A stretch of DNA of 22,650 nucleotides, taken from NCBI GenBank assembly GCA_964529975.1, contig CAZGXW010000048.1, forward strand, positions 1 through 22,650, in the 5' to 3' direction. Under the pieces are notes generated by a model. It searched no databases and was not told where the DNA came from. It saw nothing but the letters and a program-made list of their open reading frames with translations. The position numbers and the translations under genes are program-made. Of this stretch, positions 5,677-14,432 are shown piece by piece (position 1 is the stretch's first letter; the number at the start of each line of letters is the position of its first letter). Origin of the DNA: JADFMN01 sp964529975. GTDB lineage: Bacteria > Armatimonadota > Fimbriimonadia > Fimbriimonadales > Fimbriimonadaceae.

Positions 5677-8354
5677 ACTTTGTACGCGTCGTCCGAGGGG
5701 CGCACGGCGCGATCAAGCCAAAGCGGCCGACGCAACCCGCCAGGGCCGGGAGCCGGAACGGTAAGCGCGAGCCATTCGCGGTAGACGTCCATCGATTTGT
5801 TCGTGTCGACCACGACGTCGCCGTACTTGTCTTCCGGTCCGCCCTTCGAGACGACGACGCGTTGGTGCCAGCAGTGTTGGCCCGAGACCGGATCGGGTTG
5901 GACGGGGAACGTCAGGTTTTGGTGTACGCCTCCGTCTGTCCACCAAATGCGCCGGGTGTCCGGGTCCACGCTCTCGTAAGGCGTGATGTCCTCGGTCCGC
6001 CGGAATCGAACGACGCCGGGTTGGGTCTCCTCGCGAACCACTTTGACTCCAGCCATCCGGTCGGTGCCTTCGTCGTGCAGCCGCCACCGGCCCAGGTGGT
6101 GCGAACACGCGACGACGCCGGGCCTCATCGATTCAGTGACCCACGCCCGGTTGACGTAGTGGCCGATTCGCGTCGCAACGCGGACAAGTTCGCCCGTCTC
6201 GACTCCAATCCGTTCGGCGTCGCTTGGGTGGATCCACACTGGGTTCGCGTTGCTGAGTTCGTAGAGCCACTTGGAGTTCGCAGACCGCGTGTGGACGAGC
6301 GTCGGGAGGCGGAACGTCGGTACGAGCACGAACTCGAATTCGCCAGGTCTCATCTCCCCGCGATGCACGTGGCTCGGAATGTACGCCGGGAGCGTCTGGT
6401 CGCTCCATCCCCAGTCCTCCATCGTTTGGCTGAACAGTTCAAGTTTCTTGGAAGGCGTCTTGAAGCCTGACTCGTTGTACGTCCCGTACGCCTCGTCTTT
6501 GACGAGGAATGCGCCATATCGGCTCATGTACTCGTACGGCGAAAGCCCTTTTATGGCGGCCGCTTCGGGAAGCCCAGGTATCGAGTTCTCAAAGATCCAT
6601 CGGTAGTACTCTTGGATCTTGATCTTCTCGCCTGGTCGATACGGCGATTCGTAATACTTGCGGACGCCGAGCGCACCGTCAGGGTCGATGCGCCATGAGA
6701 GTTCGATCCAGAACTCCGTCTCTTCCCAGACCTCGCCGGGATTGGCCTCGTAGGTGAACTCAAAACTCTCCCCGTTGCGTTCGCGTGCGACGCGCTGCAC
6801 GGGCTGTCGGAATCCGACCCACTTTGCTGCGTGCGTCTCTTGGCTCATGAGGTCGTAGCGCTCGGCGCCGTTACCCATCGGCAGGACGTAGTCGGCGTAT
6901 TGCGCCGTCTCGCTCCAGACCGGCGTCAGGGCCGCGTGAAGTTCGATCTTTGACTCGTCGGTCAGCACGCGCTCCCACATGATCCCGTCCGGGTTCGTCC
7001 AAACCGGGTTATAGACGCGAGTGAAGTATGCGGCCACCTTGCCTCTTCCTTCCGTGAGAAAGTGCGGAAGCAGATAGGAGAGTTCGTGGTAAGCGAGCGG
7101 GTACTCCAGCGGGTAGAGCAGTTCGCTCCAGACATTCTGCGGAGGCGGCTTGAGGAACGGCGGCGGGACGAACTTGTTGTCCGAGTTGAGGTTCGTGCCA
7201 CCTTCCGCGCCGACGGCGCCCATCAGGACGACGAGAAACTCCAAGCATCGCGAGACTTGCCAACCCCCGAGGTTTCCTGCAGATGCATTGCGCCAGACAT
7301 GTGTGGCCAGCGCGGAGCCGGCCTTACCGATCTCTCGCGCGATCTCGCGGATCGCCTCTTCATCGACTCCGGACTCTCTCGCCGCTGCTTCCGGAGTCGC
7401 AAAGGCGTAGTGCTCCTTGAGTCGTGCGATAAAGTCGTCGAACGACTCGCCGTGCTTGCCGCTCTTTGCGTTCAAGTGTGCGAGTGCGTCTTGCCAGTTC
7501 ACCCACTCTTCTAGGAACTCGCGGTTGTAAGTGCCTTCTTCGAGGATGAGTAGAGCAATCGCGAGCAAGAGCATGGCCTCTGTACCGGGCCAGGGGGCGA
7601 GCCACCAATCGGCCTTCGACGCCGTGTTCGAGTGCCGCACGTCGATCACACAAATCTTCGCACCCGACGTCTTGCCCTCGATGATTCTCTGGGCGTGCGG
7701 GTTGAAGTAGTGCCCGGTCTCCAAGTGCGAGGTGAGCAGCAGAATGAACTTCGCGTTCGCGTGGTCTGGCGAAGGCCGGTCTGCTCCTGCCCAAAGCGCG
7801 TAGCCGACGCGCGCGCTGGAAGAGCAAACGTTCGTATGCGAATTGTGCGCGTCCACGCCCCATGTTTGGAGCACGCGGGTGACGTAGCCGTCCTCGCCTG
7901 GGCGGCCCACGTGGTACATGACCTCGGTGCGTCGGTCATCGATGATCGCCTGGCGGATCTTTGCGGCGAAGGTGTCGAGCACTTCGTCCCAAGACGTTCT
8001 CTCCCACTTTCCTTGTCCGCGGGGGCCGACACGCTTGAGGGGATAGAGGATACGATTCGGGTCTTCGATCTGGTTGATCGTGGCCGGCCCCTTCGCGCAG
8101 TTCTTGCCGCGCGAACCGGGGTGGTAAGGGTTGCCCTCGAGCTTGCGAATTGCGTTGGTGTCCTTGTCGACGTAAGCCATGAGGCCGCATGCAGCCTCGC
8201 AGTTGAAGCAGATCGTGGGGACGATGCGGTACTTTCGTTCGACCTTCTTCGGCCACGCTGCCGGGTCGAACTCCGACCAGTCGTCCCACTGGACTTCTGG
8301 TGGGAAGGATTCGAGCGGAGTCGTCGTCATGGGTTCAGGGTCGTGCGATCGCAT
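5673..8354 (-). CDS. Molybdopterin oxidoreductase (DMSO reductase superfamily) catalytic subunit, substrate unknown
   Basis: This 893-residue protein contains an N-terminal [4Fe-4S] motif (Cys49, Cys52, Cys56, Cys86), then the large bis-MGD-binding fold of the DMSO reductase superfamily. Landmarks are TSWDEVLDTFAAKI (120-133), the probable molybdenum-ligand segment SHTNVCSSSARVGYALW with Cys177, and C-terminal cofactor-binding region NPVWIHPSDAERIGVETGELV. There is no twin-arginine signal; the N-terminus is acidic and polar, so the enzyme probably sits on the cytoplasmic face. It follows the FeS-NrfD gene with only 3 bases between, so the two surely act together: NrfD exchanges electrons with quinone and the FeS domain wires it to this site. 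A Cys ligand fits polysulfide, thiosulfate or sulfite-type enzymes and others, so substrate is not assigned. A second ATG at 8330 is an alternative start. Confidence 0.9.
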   Translation of the reverse strand: MRSHDPEPMTTTPLESFPPEVQWDDWSEFDPAAWPKKVERKYRIVPTICFNCEAACGLMAYVDKDTNAIRKLEGNPYHPGSRGKNCAKGPATINQIEDPNRILYPLKRVGPRGQGKWERTSWDEVLDTFAAKIRQAIIDDRRTEVMYHVGRPGEDGYVTRVLQTWGVDAHNSHTNVCSSSARVGYALWAGADRPSPDHANAKFILLLTSHLETGHYFNPHAQRIIEGKTSGAKICVIDVRHSNTASKADWWLAPWPGTEAMLLLAIALLILEEGTYNREFLEEWVNWQDALAHLNAKSGKHGESFDDFIARLKEHYAFATPEAAARESGVDEEAIREIAREIGKAGSALATHVWRNASAGNLGGWQVSRCLEFLVVLMGAVGAEGGTNLNSDNKFVPPPFLKPPPQNVWSELLYPLEYPLAYHELSYLLPHFLTEGRGKVAAYFTRVYNPVWTNPDGIMWERVLTDESKIELHAALTPVWSETAQYADYVLPMGNGAERYDLMSQETHAAKWVGFRQPVQRVARERNGESFEFTYEANPGEVWEETEFWIELSWRIDPDGALGVRKYYESPYRPGEKIKIQEYYRWIFENSIPGLPEAAAIKGLSPYEYMSRYGAFLVKDEAYGTYNESGFKTPSKKLELFSQTMEDWGWSDQTLPAYIPSHVHRGEMRPGEFEFVLVPTFRLPTLVHTRSANSKWLYELSNANPVWIHPSDAERIGVETGELVRVATRIGHYVNRAWVTESMRPGVVACSHHLGRWRLHDEGTDRMAGVKVVREETQPGVVRFRRTEDITPYESVDPDTRRIWWTDGGVHQNLTFPVQPDPVSGQHCWHQRVVVSKGGPEDKYGDVVVDTNKSMDVYREWLALTVPAPGPGGLRRPLWLDRAVRPSDDAYKV

Positions 8355-8357
8355 GGC

Positions 8358-9923
8358 TTATGAAAGGGGCGGGAGCTGGCCTGCACGGACAAAAGCGCGC
8401 TCGTACAAGAACAGGAGCAAGAGCAAGGTAAATGCACAGACTGAGTGAACGGCGATTGTCGCAGCCGTTGGAAACTCGAGTGGAGGGAAGGTAACAGTGA
8501 GCGCAACAAGGATCGCGCTCAAGAGTAAGACTGACTTGAACGTCGACTCCAATCCTAGTGCGCCGACTCTTGCAGAGTGGAGAAAGCCGCGTGCCTGGCG
8601 TTCATTGTCTGTCGCCGGAACCCTAGCGCGAGCGATGAAGTGGAGCACGAGCAGGCAGGCCGCACCGACCAAGAATGCGGTTACCGCGACGGCATTGGCT
8701 GTCCCGGTCAAAAGGAAGAACGCAGCCCCGGCCGTCACACTTTGCACGATCAAGTGCCAGAAGAGTCCAGGTGCCTCCCATAGGTCGCGGCCCTTGCACT
8801 GTTTGAACAAGAACGCCGTGTAGCCAGCGACGAACACGCCAACCAATGCGTTCAACCATCGAAGCATCTCGACATAAGAGCCTGGGCCGAAAGTGCCCCC
8901 ATGGTAAGCCGTACCCAGACTATACGGGTTGTCCCTCGGTCCGAGGAAGCCACACAGCAGTATCGCAACTGATAAGAGAGAGAACACGGTCAGCACGATC
9001 CCGCCTTTGACGAGCCAACTGTCCCAATTGGGTCGTGTGAACAGCTTGTAGAAGTGCATCGGCTTCTTGAGGTCTTCGATCAACAGGAACACCGTGACTA
9101 AAGTAAAGAACAGTGCAATCGACTCCGGAAGCCACCAGGCTACGTCCGCGCGAAAGGTGGCGAAGAACGGAGCGATCATCGCCGCACCCGCGGCGATCCC
9201 TTTGGTCAGTAAGTACAGCGCGACCGGCCAACCCCATTCTATGGTTGCCTCCGAGTTCAGCACCTCTCTCGCGTCGACCGCAGGAACGACGTCGCTCGGC
9301 CAAGGCTCAGGCTTGGTGCCTCGTCGATTGCTCCAGAGGTGTTGGACGGGCCTTTCCGCGCTTCCTGGCTTGAGCGCAACCTCGCTCGCTCCAATGTAAT
9401 GCACGTTTGGCCCTGTCTTCTGCTCAGTTCTGCGTGCTGAAAGATCGCGTGTCCTCTTGAGAAGCGATACTTCGGAAGCCGGATCGTGAAAGTCTCCAGG
9501 AATGATCGCACCGACCGGACAGACTGTCACACACGCAGGCTCGAGCCCTTTCTCAATCCGGTGCGCGCAAAAGTGGCACTTCTCAACCGCACCGATGTCC
9601 TCGTTCAGATACAGCGCGTCGTAAGGGCAGGCCTGCATACAGGCTCGGCACCCGATACATGCGTCGCGGTCCACGTCCACGATCCCGTCAGGACGCTTGG
9701 TCAGCGCGTTGACGGGGCAGATCGTGACGCACGGGGCGTTGGTGCAGTGGTTGCATCTCTGGACGAGGAAACTACGCCGGACAGTCGGGAACTTTCCCGA
9801 CTCGACGTACTTGACGTTCGTTCTGAACCCGCCTACTGGCACATCGTTTTCGGACTTGCAGGCGACGGTGCAGGCGTGGCATCCAATACAGGTCTCCTGG
9901 TTGATGACAAACCCGTACTGCAC
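8358..9923 (-). CDS. Fusion of four-cluster ferredoxin subunit and NrfD/PsrC-type membrane subunit
   Basis: This 521-residue protein joins two subunits that are usually separate. Residues 1-140 hold sixteen cysteines in four groups (12/15/18/22, 57/60/65/69, 89/92/95/99, 116/119/131/135), enough for four [4Fe-4S] clusters as in PsrB/DmsB-type electron-transfer subunits. A polar linker of about 90 residues follows. From about 230 on come eight or more membrane helices with NrfD-like features (EWGWPVALYLLTKGIAAGAA, TRPNWDSWLVKGG, GLFWHLIVQSVTAGAA). NrfD domains bind menaquinol or ubiquinol. No Tat or Sec signal precedes the ferredoxin part, so it is predicted cytoplasmic. The start is GTG with no clear ribosome site. 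It is the first gene of a two-gene operon with the molybdoenzyme. Confidence 0.9.
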   Translation of the reverse strand: MQYGFVINQETCIGCHACTVACKSENDVPVGGFRTNVKYVESGKFPTVRRSFLVQRCNHCTNAPCVTICPVNALTKRPDGIVDVDRDACIGCRACMQACPYDALYLNEDIGAVEKCHFCAHRIEKGLEPACVTVCPVGAIIPGDFHDPASEVSLLKRTRDLSARRTEQKTGPNVHYIGASEVALKPGSAERPVQHLWSNRRGTKPEPWPSDVVPAVDAREVLNSEATIEWGWPVALYLLTKGIAAGAAMIAPFFATFRADVAWWLPESIALFFTLVTVFLLIEDLKKPMHFYKLFTRPNWDSWLVKGGIVLTVFSLLSVAILLCGFLGPRDNPYSLGTAYHGGTFGPGSYVEMLRWLNALVGVFVAGYTAFLFKQCKGRDLWEAPGLFWHLIVQSVTAGAAFFLLTGTANAVAVTAFLVGAACLLVLHFIARARVPATDNERQARGFLHSARVGALGLESTFKSVLLLSAILVALTVTFPPLEFPTAATIAVHSVCAFTLLLLLFLYERAFVRAGQLPPLS

Positions 9924-10009
9924 GGGCCGATTCTACTCAGGACGGTCGTTGGACTGTCTTGGTCGAGTTCAGCGAACTTCCAAAGGCGATTCCCGGTCAG
10001 AATACTGGT

Positions 10010-10969
10010 ATGGCCCGCAAACTGGTTTATGCGCTTTTCGTACTGGCCGCCTTTCTTGGCGCCTCGTGTGGCGGAGGAGGGAGCCTGTTCCCGATCTTCG
10101 GGGTCGTCATCGTCGACGGCGGCAACGACCGGATCGCCTTCATCTCGAACATGTCCGGCATCGGATGGTTCACGTACGGCAGTTCCGGGACGGGAAACAA
10201 CCAGTTCAATTCTCCACAGGACGTCGTCCGCGACAGCCTGGGCCGCTACTATTTCACAGACGCAACGAACGACCGCATCATCCGGGTCGACGACCTGACG
10301 GGCGCCGGCTTCGTCGCGTTCGGAACGAGCGGTAACGGCGTGGGCCAGTTCGATACGCCGATCGGCATCGCGATCGACTCGCTTGATAGAATCTACATCG
10401 CTGACACCTTGAACGACCGCATCGTGAGGATCTCGGACATGGCGGGCGCAGGCTGGCTGACCTACGGAACGGCCGGAAGCGGCGTCGACCAGTTTCAAAA
10501 CCCAGAGGACGTCCACGTCGACAGCGCGAACCGGATCATTGTTGCGGACAGCGCCAACGACCGTATCGCGATCTTCACCGACATGCTCGGCGCGAACTGG
10601 GACACGATCGGCACGATCGGAGCAGGAGTTGGCAACTTCTTCAGCCCTCAGGGCGTGGCCACGGACTCGCTCGACCGGCTCTATGTCGCCGATACGGGCA
10701 ACGACAGGATCATTAGAATGAACGACATCAGCGGAATCGGCTGGACTTCGTTCGGCACAGCAGGGTCCGGCGTGAACCAGTTCCAAAACCCCATGAAGGT
10801 GCAACTCGACGCGTCGAACCTGATCTATGTGAGCGACACCGACAACCACCGCGTCGTCAAGGTCAATGGCATGAACGGGTTTGGCTGGCAGGCGTTTGGA
10901 TCGAACGGCGCAGGCGTCGGCCAATTCAATGGACCGGCCACTGCGCTCCCGCTGATCGACGCACCCTAG
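10010..10969 (+). CDS. Lipoprotein with six NHL-like beta-propeller repeats
   Basis: This 319-residue protein starts at the ATG at 10010, preferred over an upstream start at 9959 because it directly opens a lipoprotein signal (MARKLVYALFVLAAFLGASC). Cys20 is the likely lipidated residue, followed by a Gly/Ser linker. The rest is six repeats of exactly 48 residues, each with an N-D-R-I core (N-H-R-V in the last), an aromatic G-W/F segment and a GxGxxQF-x-x-P turn, as in NHL-repeat propellers. The N-terminal half-blade VVIVDGGNDRI and the C-terminal FNGPA could close a six-bladed ring. NHL proteins bind ligands, other proteins or polysaccharides, so specific function is unknown. It is probably on the outer surface or in the periplasm. 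It is divergent from the redox module, with 86 bases between them. Confidence 0.85.
   Translation: MARKLVYALFVLAAFLGASCGGGGSLFPIFGVVIVDGGNDRIAFISNMSGIGWFTYGSSGTGNNQFNSPQDVVRDSLGRYYFTDATNDRIIRVDDLTGAGFVAFGTSGNGVGQFDTPIGIAIDSLDRIYIADTLNDRIVRISDMAGAGWLTYGTAGSGVDQFQNPEDVHVDSANRIIVADSANDRIAIFTDMLGANWDTIGTIGAGVGNFFSPQGVATDSLDRLYVADTGNDRIIRMNDISGIGWTSFGTAGSGVNQFQNPMKVQLDASNLIYVSDTDNHRVVKVNGMNGFGWQAFGSNGAGVGQFNGPATALPLIDAP
10106..10960 (+). repeat. Tandem 144-bp coding repeats (six units)
   Basis: The repeated N-D-R/N-H-R codon triplets begin at 10124, 10268, 10412, 10556, 10700 and 10844, all exactly 144 bases apart. The DNA between units is clearly similar (for example GGCAGCGG-type turns and GACTCGCT-type segments) but not identical. 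There are no insertions or deletions between units. The repeats encode the propeller blades of the lipoprotein. Confidence 0.85.
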
Positions 10970-10978
10970 GCAGTCTAT

Positions 10979-11007
10979 TGCGGCCCGGGAAGTCAGCCCG
11001 GGCCGCA
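10979..11007. terminator. Bidirectional hairpin between convergent genes
   Basis: TGCGGCCCGGG (10979-10989) pairs perfectly over 11 bases with CCCGGGCCGCA (10997-11007) around a 7-base loop. It sits between the lipoprotein stop (10969) and the TauE-like stop (11011), where both transcripts should end. Neither side has a good T-run, so it may act as a barrier or RNA-stabilising hairpin rather than a classic intrinsic terminator. Confidence 0.6.
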
Positions 11008-11010
11008 TCT

Positions 11011-11745
11011 CTAGGTCAAGAGCAGCTTCACGCCCGCGATAACCAAGACTGCCGCAAGGACAACTTTTATCGCCTTGTTCTGGAGGCGCTTGCTGCCAAG
11101 CTCAGACCCGATCAGGCCACCCAAGGCGGCGGCAACGACCAGGTAGACCAATCCGTCAGGCAGGCTTCGTACCTGCGAGACGTTTCCTGCGATCCCGGCA
11201 AGAGAGTTCACAAGGATGAACACGACCGACGTTGCGGCCGTCCGCTTGACGTCTGCCCACTTCGAAAGGAGCAAGATCGGGCTCAAGAAGATGCCTCCGC
11301 CTGTCCCCGTCAGCCCGGCCAAGAACCCGATCCCTGACCCGCAGGCTGCCCGCAAAGCCGGATGGACGGGCTTCTCAAGAGTCTGCTCGGGGACCTTTAG
11401 GGTGACGACCATCCGAACCGCAGAGAGCAACAGGATCGCTCCAACGATCTGCTTGTAGATCGTGTCGTCCACTTTTAACCAGCCGCCTAGGTACGCAAAG
11501 GGAATCGATCCGAGGGCGAACGGCCAGAAGAACGTCCATGAAAAGTGGCCGGCTCGGACGAACTGGACGGTACCGATCGTGGCAACGATCACGTTCAGCA
11601 CGAGCGCTGTAGGCTTCATAGCCTCTGGCGCAAAACTGAGGAGCGCCATGACGGCGAGGTATCCCGACGCGCCAGCGTGTCCGACTGAGGAATAGAGCAG
11701 CGCCGCGACGAAGATAAGCGCAGAGACGGTCAATACGTCGGGCAC
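11011..11745 (-). CDS. TauE/SafE-family permease (putative sulfite/anion exporter)
   Basis: This 244-residue membrane protein has about eight helices in two related halves. The first half carries PTALVLNVIVATIGTVQF and the second LTGTGGGIFLSPILLL, matching the duplicated signature of TauE/SafE (formerly DUF81) transporters. Members export sulfite, sulfoacetate or other organic anions, but the substrate cannot be read from this sequence. The start is GTG at 11745 with no clear ribosome site; the next ATG in frame would cut into the first helices. It lies 21 bases after topA on the same strand and may be read from the topA transcript. The molybdoenzyme module with a possible sulfur role is about 1 kb away in a separate transcription unit. 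Confidence 0.85.
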   Translation of the reverse strand: MPDVLTVSALIFVAALLYSSVGHAGASGYLAVMALLSFAPEAMKPTALVLNVIVATIGTVQFVRAGHFSWTFFWPFALGSIPFAYLGGWLKVDDTIYKQIVGAILLLSAVRMVVTLKVPEQTLEKPVHPALRAACGSGIGFLAGLTGTGGGIFLSPILLLSKWADVKRTAATSVVFILVNSLAGIAGNVSQVRSLPDGLVYLVVAAALGGLIGSELGSKRLQNKAIKVVLAAVLVIAGVKLLLT

Positions 11746-11766
11746 GCGGAAATTGTGCCCTACAGG

Positions 11767-14382
11767 TCACTTCTTCTTGCGAACGAACCGCCGTTTTTTC
11801 TTCGCTGGACCAAGCGCAGCCCTTGCCTTGATCAATTCGACGGCTTGATCGACAGTAAGCGTCTCTGGGTCGGCACCCTTGGGAAGCGTTGCGTTCGTCG
11901 TTCCATCGGTCACATACGGGCCGTATCGGCCCGACATGAGCCTGACCTCGCCCTCGAGCCCTTCGACCTTGCCGAAAGACTTGATTGGCTCTGGTCCCCG
12001 CCTGGCCCGCGGAGGCGCGGCGAGCGCGGTGACAGCCTCGTCCAGCGTCATTGAGGCACCAAGCCGCCAATCGCCGACATTGGCCTTCTTCTCAGCGCAA
12101 GTCAAGTACGCACCGTAGCGCCCTAATGCGACGACGATCGGCTCCCCGGACTCGGGGTGGTTTCCAACGGTCCGAGGATACGAGAGCAATTGGGCTAGCA
12201 CTGCTTCGTCGATTTGTGAGGGAAGCAGGTTCGGCGGGAGCGTCACGCGCTTGGGTTTGTCGCCGCTTGCCTTCTCCTCTTCGGTCTGTTCGACTTCCAG
12301 GTAGTCGCCAAAGCGCCCTCCCTTGTGGACGACGGTCCTTCCTGTCGATGGATCGATGCCAACGGCGTTTCCACCCGGCTTTCTCGCTTCGAGGAGTTCG
12401 ATGGCCTTTTCAAGGCTCAGGTCGGCCGGCGGCAAGTCGTCGGGAACGCTAGCCGTGTTTCCCGGACCACCCTCTCCTCGCTGGATAAACGGGCCGTTAC
12501 GGCCGATCCTCACTACGACGCCTTCGCCAAGCGGGATCTGCGGATAAGGGATGTCCTTGCCGCGTTGAGAGACCTGGGGTTCCAAACCGGGGTGTTGTTC
12601 GGTGCCTGTGTAGAACTCGCGCAAGTAGGCGACGTGGTCCTTCGTTCCGTTGGCGATGTCGTCGAGGTCCTCTTCCATGCTCGCGGTGTATCCCGGGTCG
12701 ACCAACTCGTCAAAGTGGTTCTCGAGAAGTTCTGTGACCGCGAAAGCCGTGAACGTGGGAACGAGTTCCTTGCCGCGCTTGAAGACGTAGCCTCGGTCTT
12801 CGATCGTGCCAATAATCGTAGCGTACGTGCTCGGTCTGCCAACGCCTTCCGCTTCAAGTTGCTTGACGAGCGTCGCCTCTGTGAATCGGGCTGGCGGCTT
12901 GGTCGAGTGGTCGGTCGCCTCCAGGCCTTTCAAGTCGAGGTTCTGACCTTGGGCCATGGCCGGTAGGATCGTCTCACGATCGCCGAGTTCTGCGTCAGGG
13001 TCGTCGGCGCCCTCGACGTAGGCGCGCAGAAAGCCTGGGAAGAGGATTGCTTTTCCGCTCGCCCCAAAGACATATGGCCTGCTCGCGTGTTCGACAGTAA
13101 CTTCCACTCGGGTCCGTTCGACTTCGGCGGGCTTCATCTGGCAGGCCACCGTCCTCTTCCAGATGAGTTCGTAGAGTTTGAACTGCTCGTCCGTGAGAGA
13201 GCCCTTGATGTCGGCAGGTTTGCGATCTATGTGGGTCGGCCTGATCGCTTCGTGCGCCTCCTGCGCGTTCTTCGACTTCGATCTATAGGTGTTCGGCTTC
13301 GCTGGAAGATAGTCCTTGCCGTAGAGGTCCCCGATGACGTCCCGCGCCTCGTTCACCGCGCGGTCTGCCAGCGAAAGGCTGTCTGTTCGCATGTATGTGA
13401 TCAAGCCCTGGCGTTCGCCGTGCCCGATATCCACGCCTTCGTACAACTGTTGGGCGATCTGCATCGTCCTGCGGGCCGTGAATCCGAGTTTCCGGTTCGC
13501 CTCCTGCTGCAGCGTCGAGGTCATGAACGGCGGTGGCGGATACTCTCGGCCCGGCTTCTTCTCGATCTCCGTGACCTGCCAAGGTCGCGCGACAGCCAGC
13601 ACCTCCCGAAGCGTCGAGGCATCCTCGCTTTTGAGCCAAAGGTGGTCTTTGACCAACTTGCCTTGTTGGTCGAAACTTTGGCCGTCTGCGACGTCCTTGC
13701 CGCCGACAGCCTTGATCCTGGCCTCGAAGTCCGTGCCTTGGGCGGAGAGCGTCGCGGTCAGGCTCGAATACGCTGCGGTGACAAAGTCACGCCTTTCGCG
13801 CTCCCTCATCACGACCAGACGAGTGGCGACGCTCTGGACTCTGCCTGCCGAGAGTTTTGGAGCGACGCGCTTCCAAAGCAACGGCGAAAGCGTATACCCA
13901 TAGAGTCTGTCGAGAATCCTGCGCGTCTCTTGTGCGCGGACCAGCGACTCGTCGACGGTGCGCGGGTTTTTGATTGCCTCCTCGATGGCCTCGGGAGTGA
14001 TCTCGTGAAACACAATGCGCTTGATCTCAACGCCCTTGCCGGGCTTGATCACTTGCAGCACGTGCCAAGAGATGCTCTCTCCCTCGCGGTCTTCGTCGGT
14101 CGCGAGTAGGATCGTGTCCGCGTCCTTGGCGGATTTCTTCAGGTCGTCCACATACTTCTTTTTCGACTTGGGAACTACGTAGACAGGCTCAAACTCGCTC
14201 TCGACGTTTACGCCAAGGTTCGACCACTTGTGCTTCTTGATCGCCGCCGGAACCTCGTCACCACCCTCTGGAAGGTCACGGACGTGGCCGAAACTTGCCT
14301 TGACGTCGTACCCCTTTCCCAGGAAGCGCTTGATGGTCTGCGCCTTGGCGGGAGATTCGACGATTACGAGTGTCTTGGGCAT
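11767..14382 (-). CDS. topA: DNA topoisomerase I, zinc-finger-less type with repeat C-terminus
   Basis: This 871-residue type IA topoisomerase relaxes negative supercoils. The N-terminal Toprim domain has VIVESPAKA with Glu9 and the metal-binding TDEDREGE (Asp96, Asp98, Glu100). The catalytic tyrosine is Tyr330 in GLITYMRTDS. Other family marks are LSAGRVQSVA (177-186) and VGRPSTYATII. After about residue 570 there are four C-terminal repeats with a G-R-x-G-x-(Y/F) core (IGRNGPFI, GGRFGDYL, LGRYGAYL, SGRYGPYV), instead of the Cys4 zinc fingers of E. coli TopA. The protein ends in a basic tail (KKKRRFVRKKK), as in actinobacterial-type enzymes. The ATG at 14382 is supported by the conserved start and a promoter just upstream. 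Confidence 0.96.
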   Translation of the reverse strand: MPKTLVIVESPAKAQTIKRFLGKGYDVKASFGHVRDLPEGGDEVPAAIKKHKWSNLGVNVESEFEPVYVVPKSKKKYVDDLKKSAKDADTILLATDEDREGESISWHVLQVIKPGKGVEIKRIVFHEITPEAIEEAIKNPRTVDESLVRAQETRRILDRLYGYTLSPLLWKRVAPKLSAGRVQSVATRLVVMRERERRDFVTAAYSSLTATLSAQGTDFEARIKAVGGKDVADGQSFDQQGKLVKDHLWLKSEDASTLREVLAVARPWQVTEIEKKPGREYPPPPFMTSTLQQEANRKLGFTARRTMQIAQQLYEGVDIGHGERQGLITYMRTDSLSLADRAVNEARDVIGDLYGKDYLPAKPNTYRSKSKNAQEAHEAIRPTHIDRKPADIKGSLTDEQFKLYELIWKRTVACQMKPAEVERTRVEVTVEHASRPYVFGASGKAILFPGFLRAYVEGADDPDAELGDRETILPAMAQGQNLDLKGLEATDHSTKPPARFTEATLVKQLEAEGVGRPSTYATIIGTIEDRGYVFKRGKELVPTFTAFAVTELLENHFDELVDPGYTASMEEDLDDIANGTKDHVAYLREFYTGTEQHPGLEPQVSQRGKDIPYPQIPLGEGVVVRIGRNGPFIQRGEGGPGNTASVPDDLPPADLSLEKAIELLEARKPGGNAVGIDPSTGRTVVHKGGRFGDYLEVEQTEEEKASGDKPKRVTLPPNLLPSQIDEAVLAQLLSYPRTVGNHPESGEPIVVALGRYGAYLTCAEKKANVGDWRLGASMTLDEAVTALAAPPRARRGPEPIKSFGKVEGLEGEVRLMSGRYGPYVTDGTTNATLPKGADPETLTVDQAVELIKARAALGPAKKKRRFVRKKK

Positions 14383-14402
14383 CCGTTGTCCTGCGACCCG
14401 CG

Positions 14403-14432
14403 TTTTTACCGACGCGGCCCCCTGGTTGTCAA
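14403..14432 (-). promoter_or_regulatory. Candidate topA promoter
   Basis: On the minus strand a perfect -35 box TTGACA (14432-14427) is followed after 18 bases by TAAAAA (14408-14403), a fair -10 box. Transcription would begin about 14 bases before the topA ATG at 14382, giving a very short leader. The -35 box lies inside the short palindrome GGTTG-T-CAACC (14424-14434), which could be a repressor or supercoiling-sensitive control site. This is a sequence-only prediction. Confidence 0.4.

Noticed and set aside
9978..10009. Promoter TTCCAA-N17-AATACT before the lipoprotein
   Set aside because: Both boxes are weak and the transcript would begin inside the coding sequence.
9833..11008. 391-codon minus-strand frame with internal repeats opposite the lipoprotein
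   Set aside because: Its repeats simply mirror the 144-bp repeats of the plus-strand gene, and it lacks family motifs and a sensible start.
13087..14109. 340-codon plus-strand frame inside topA
   Set aside because: Antisense to highly conserved topoisomerase sequence, with no motif of its own.
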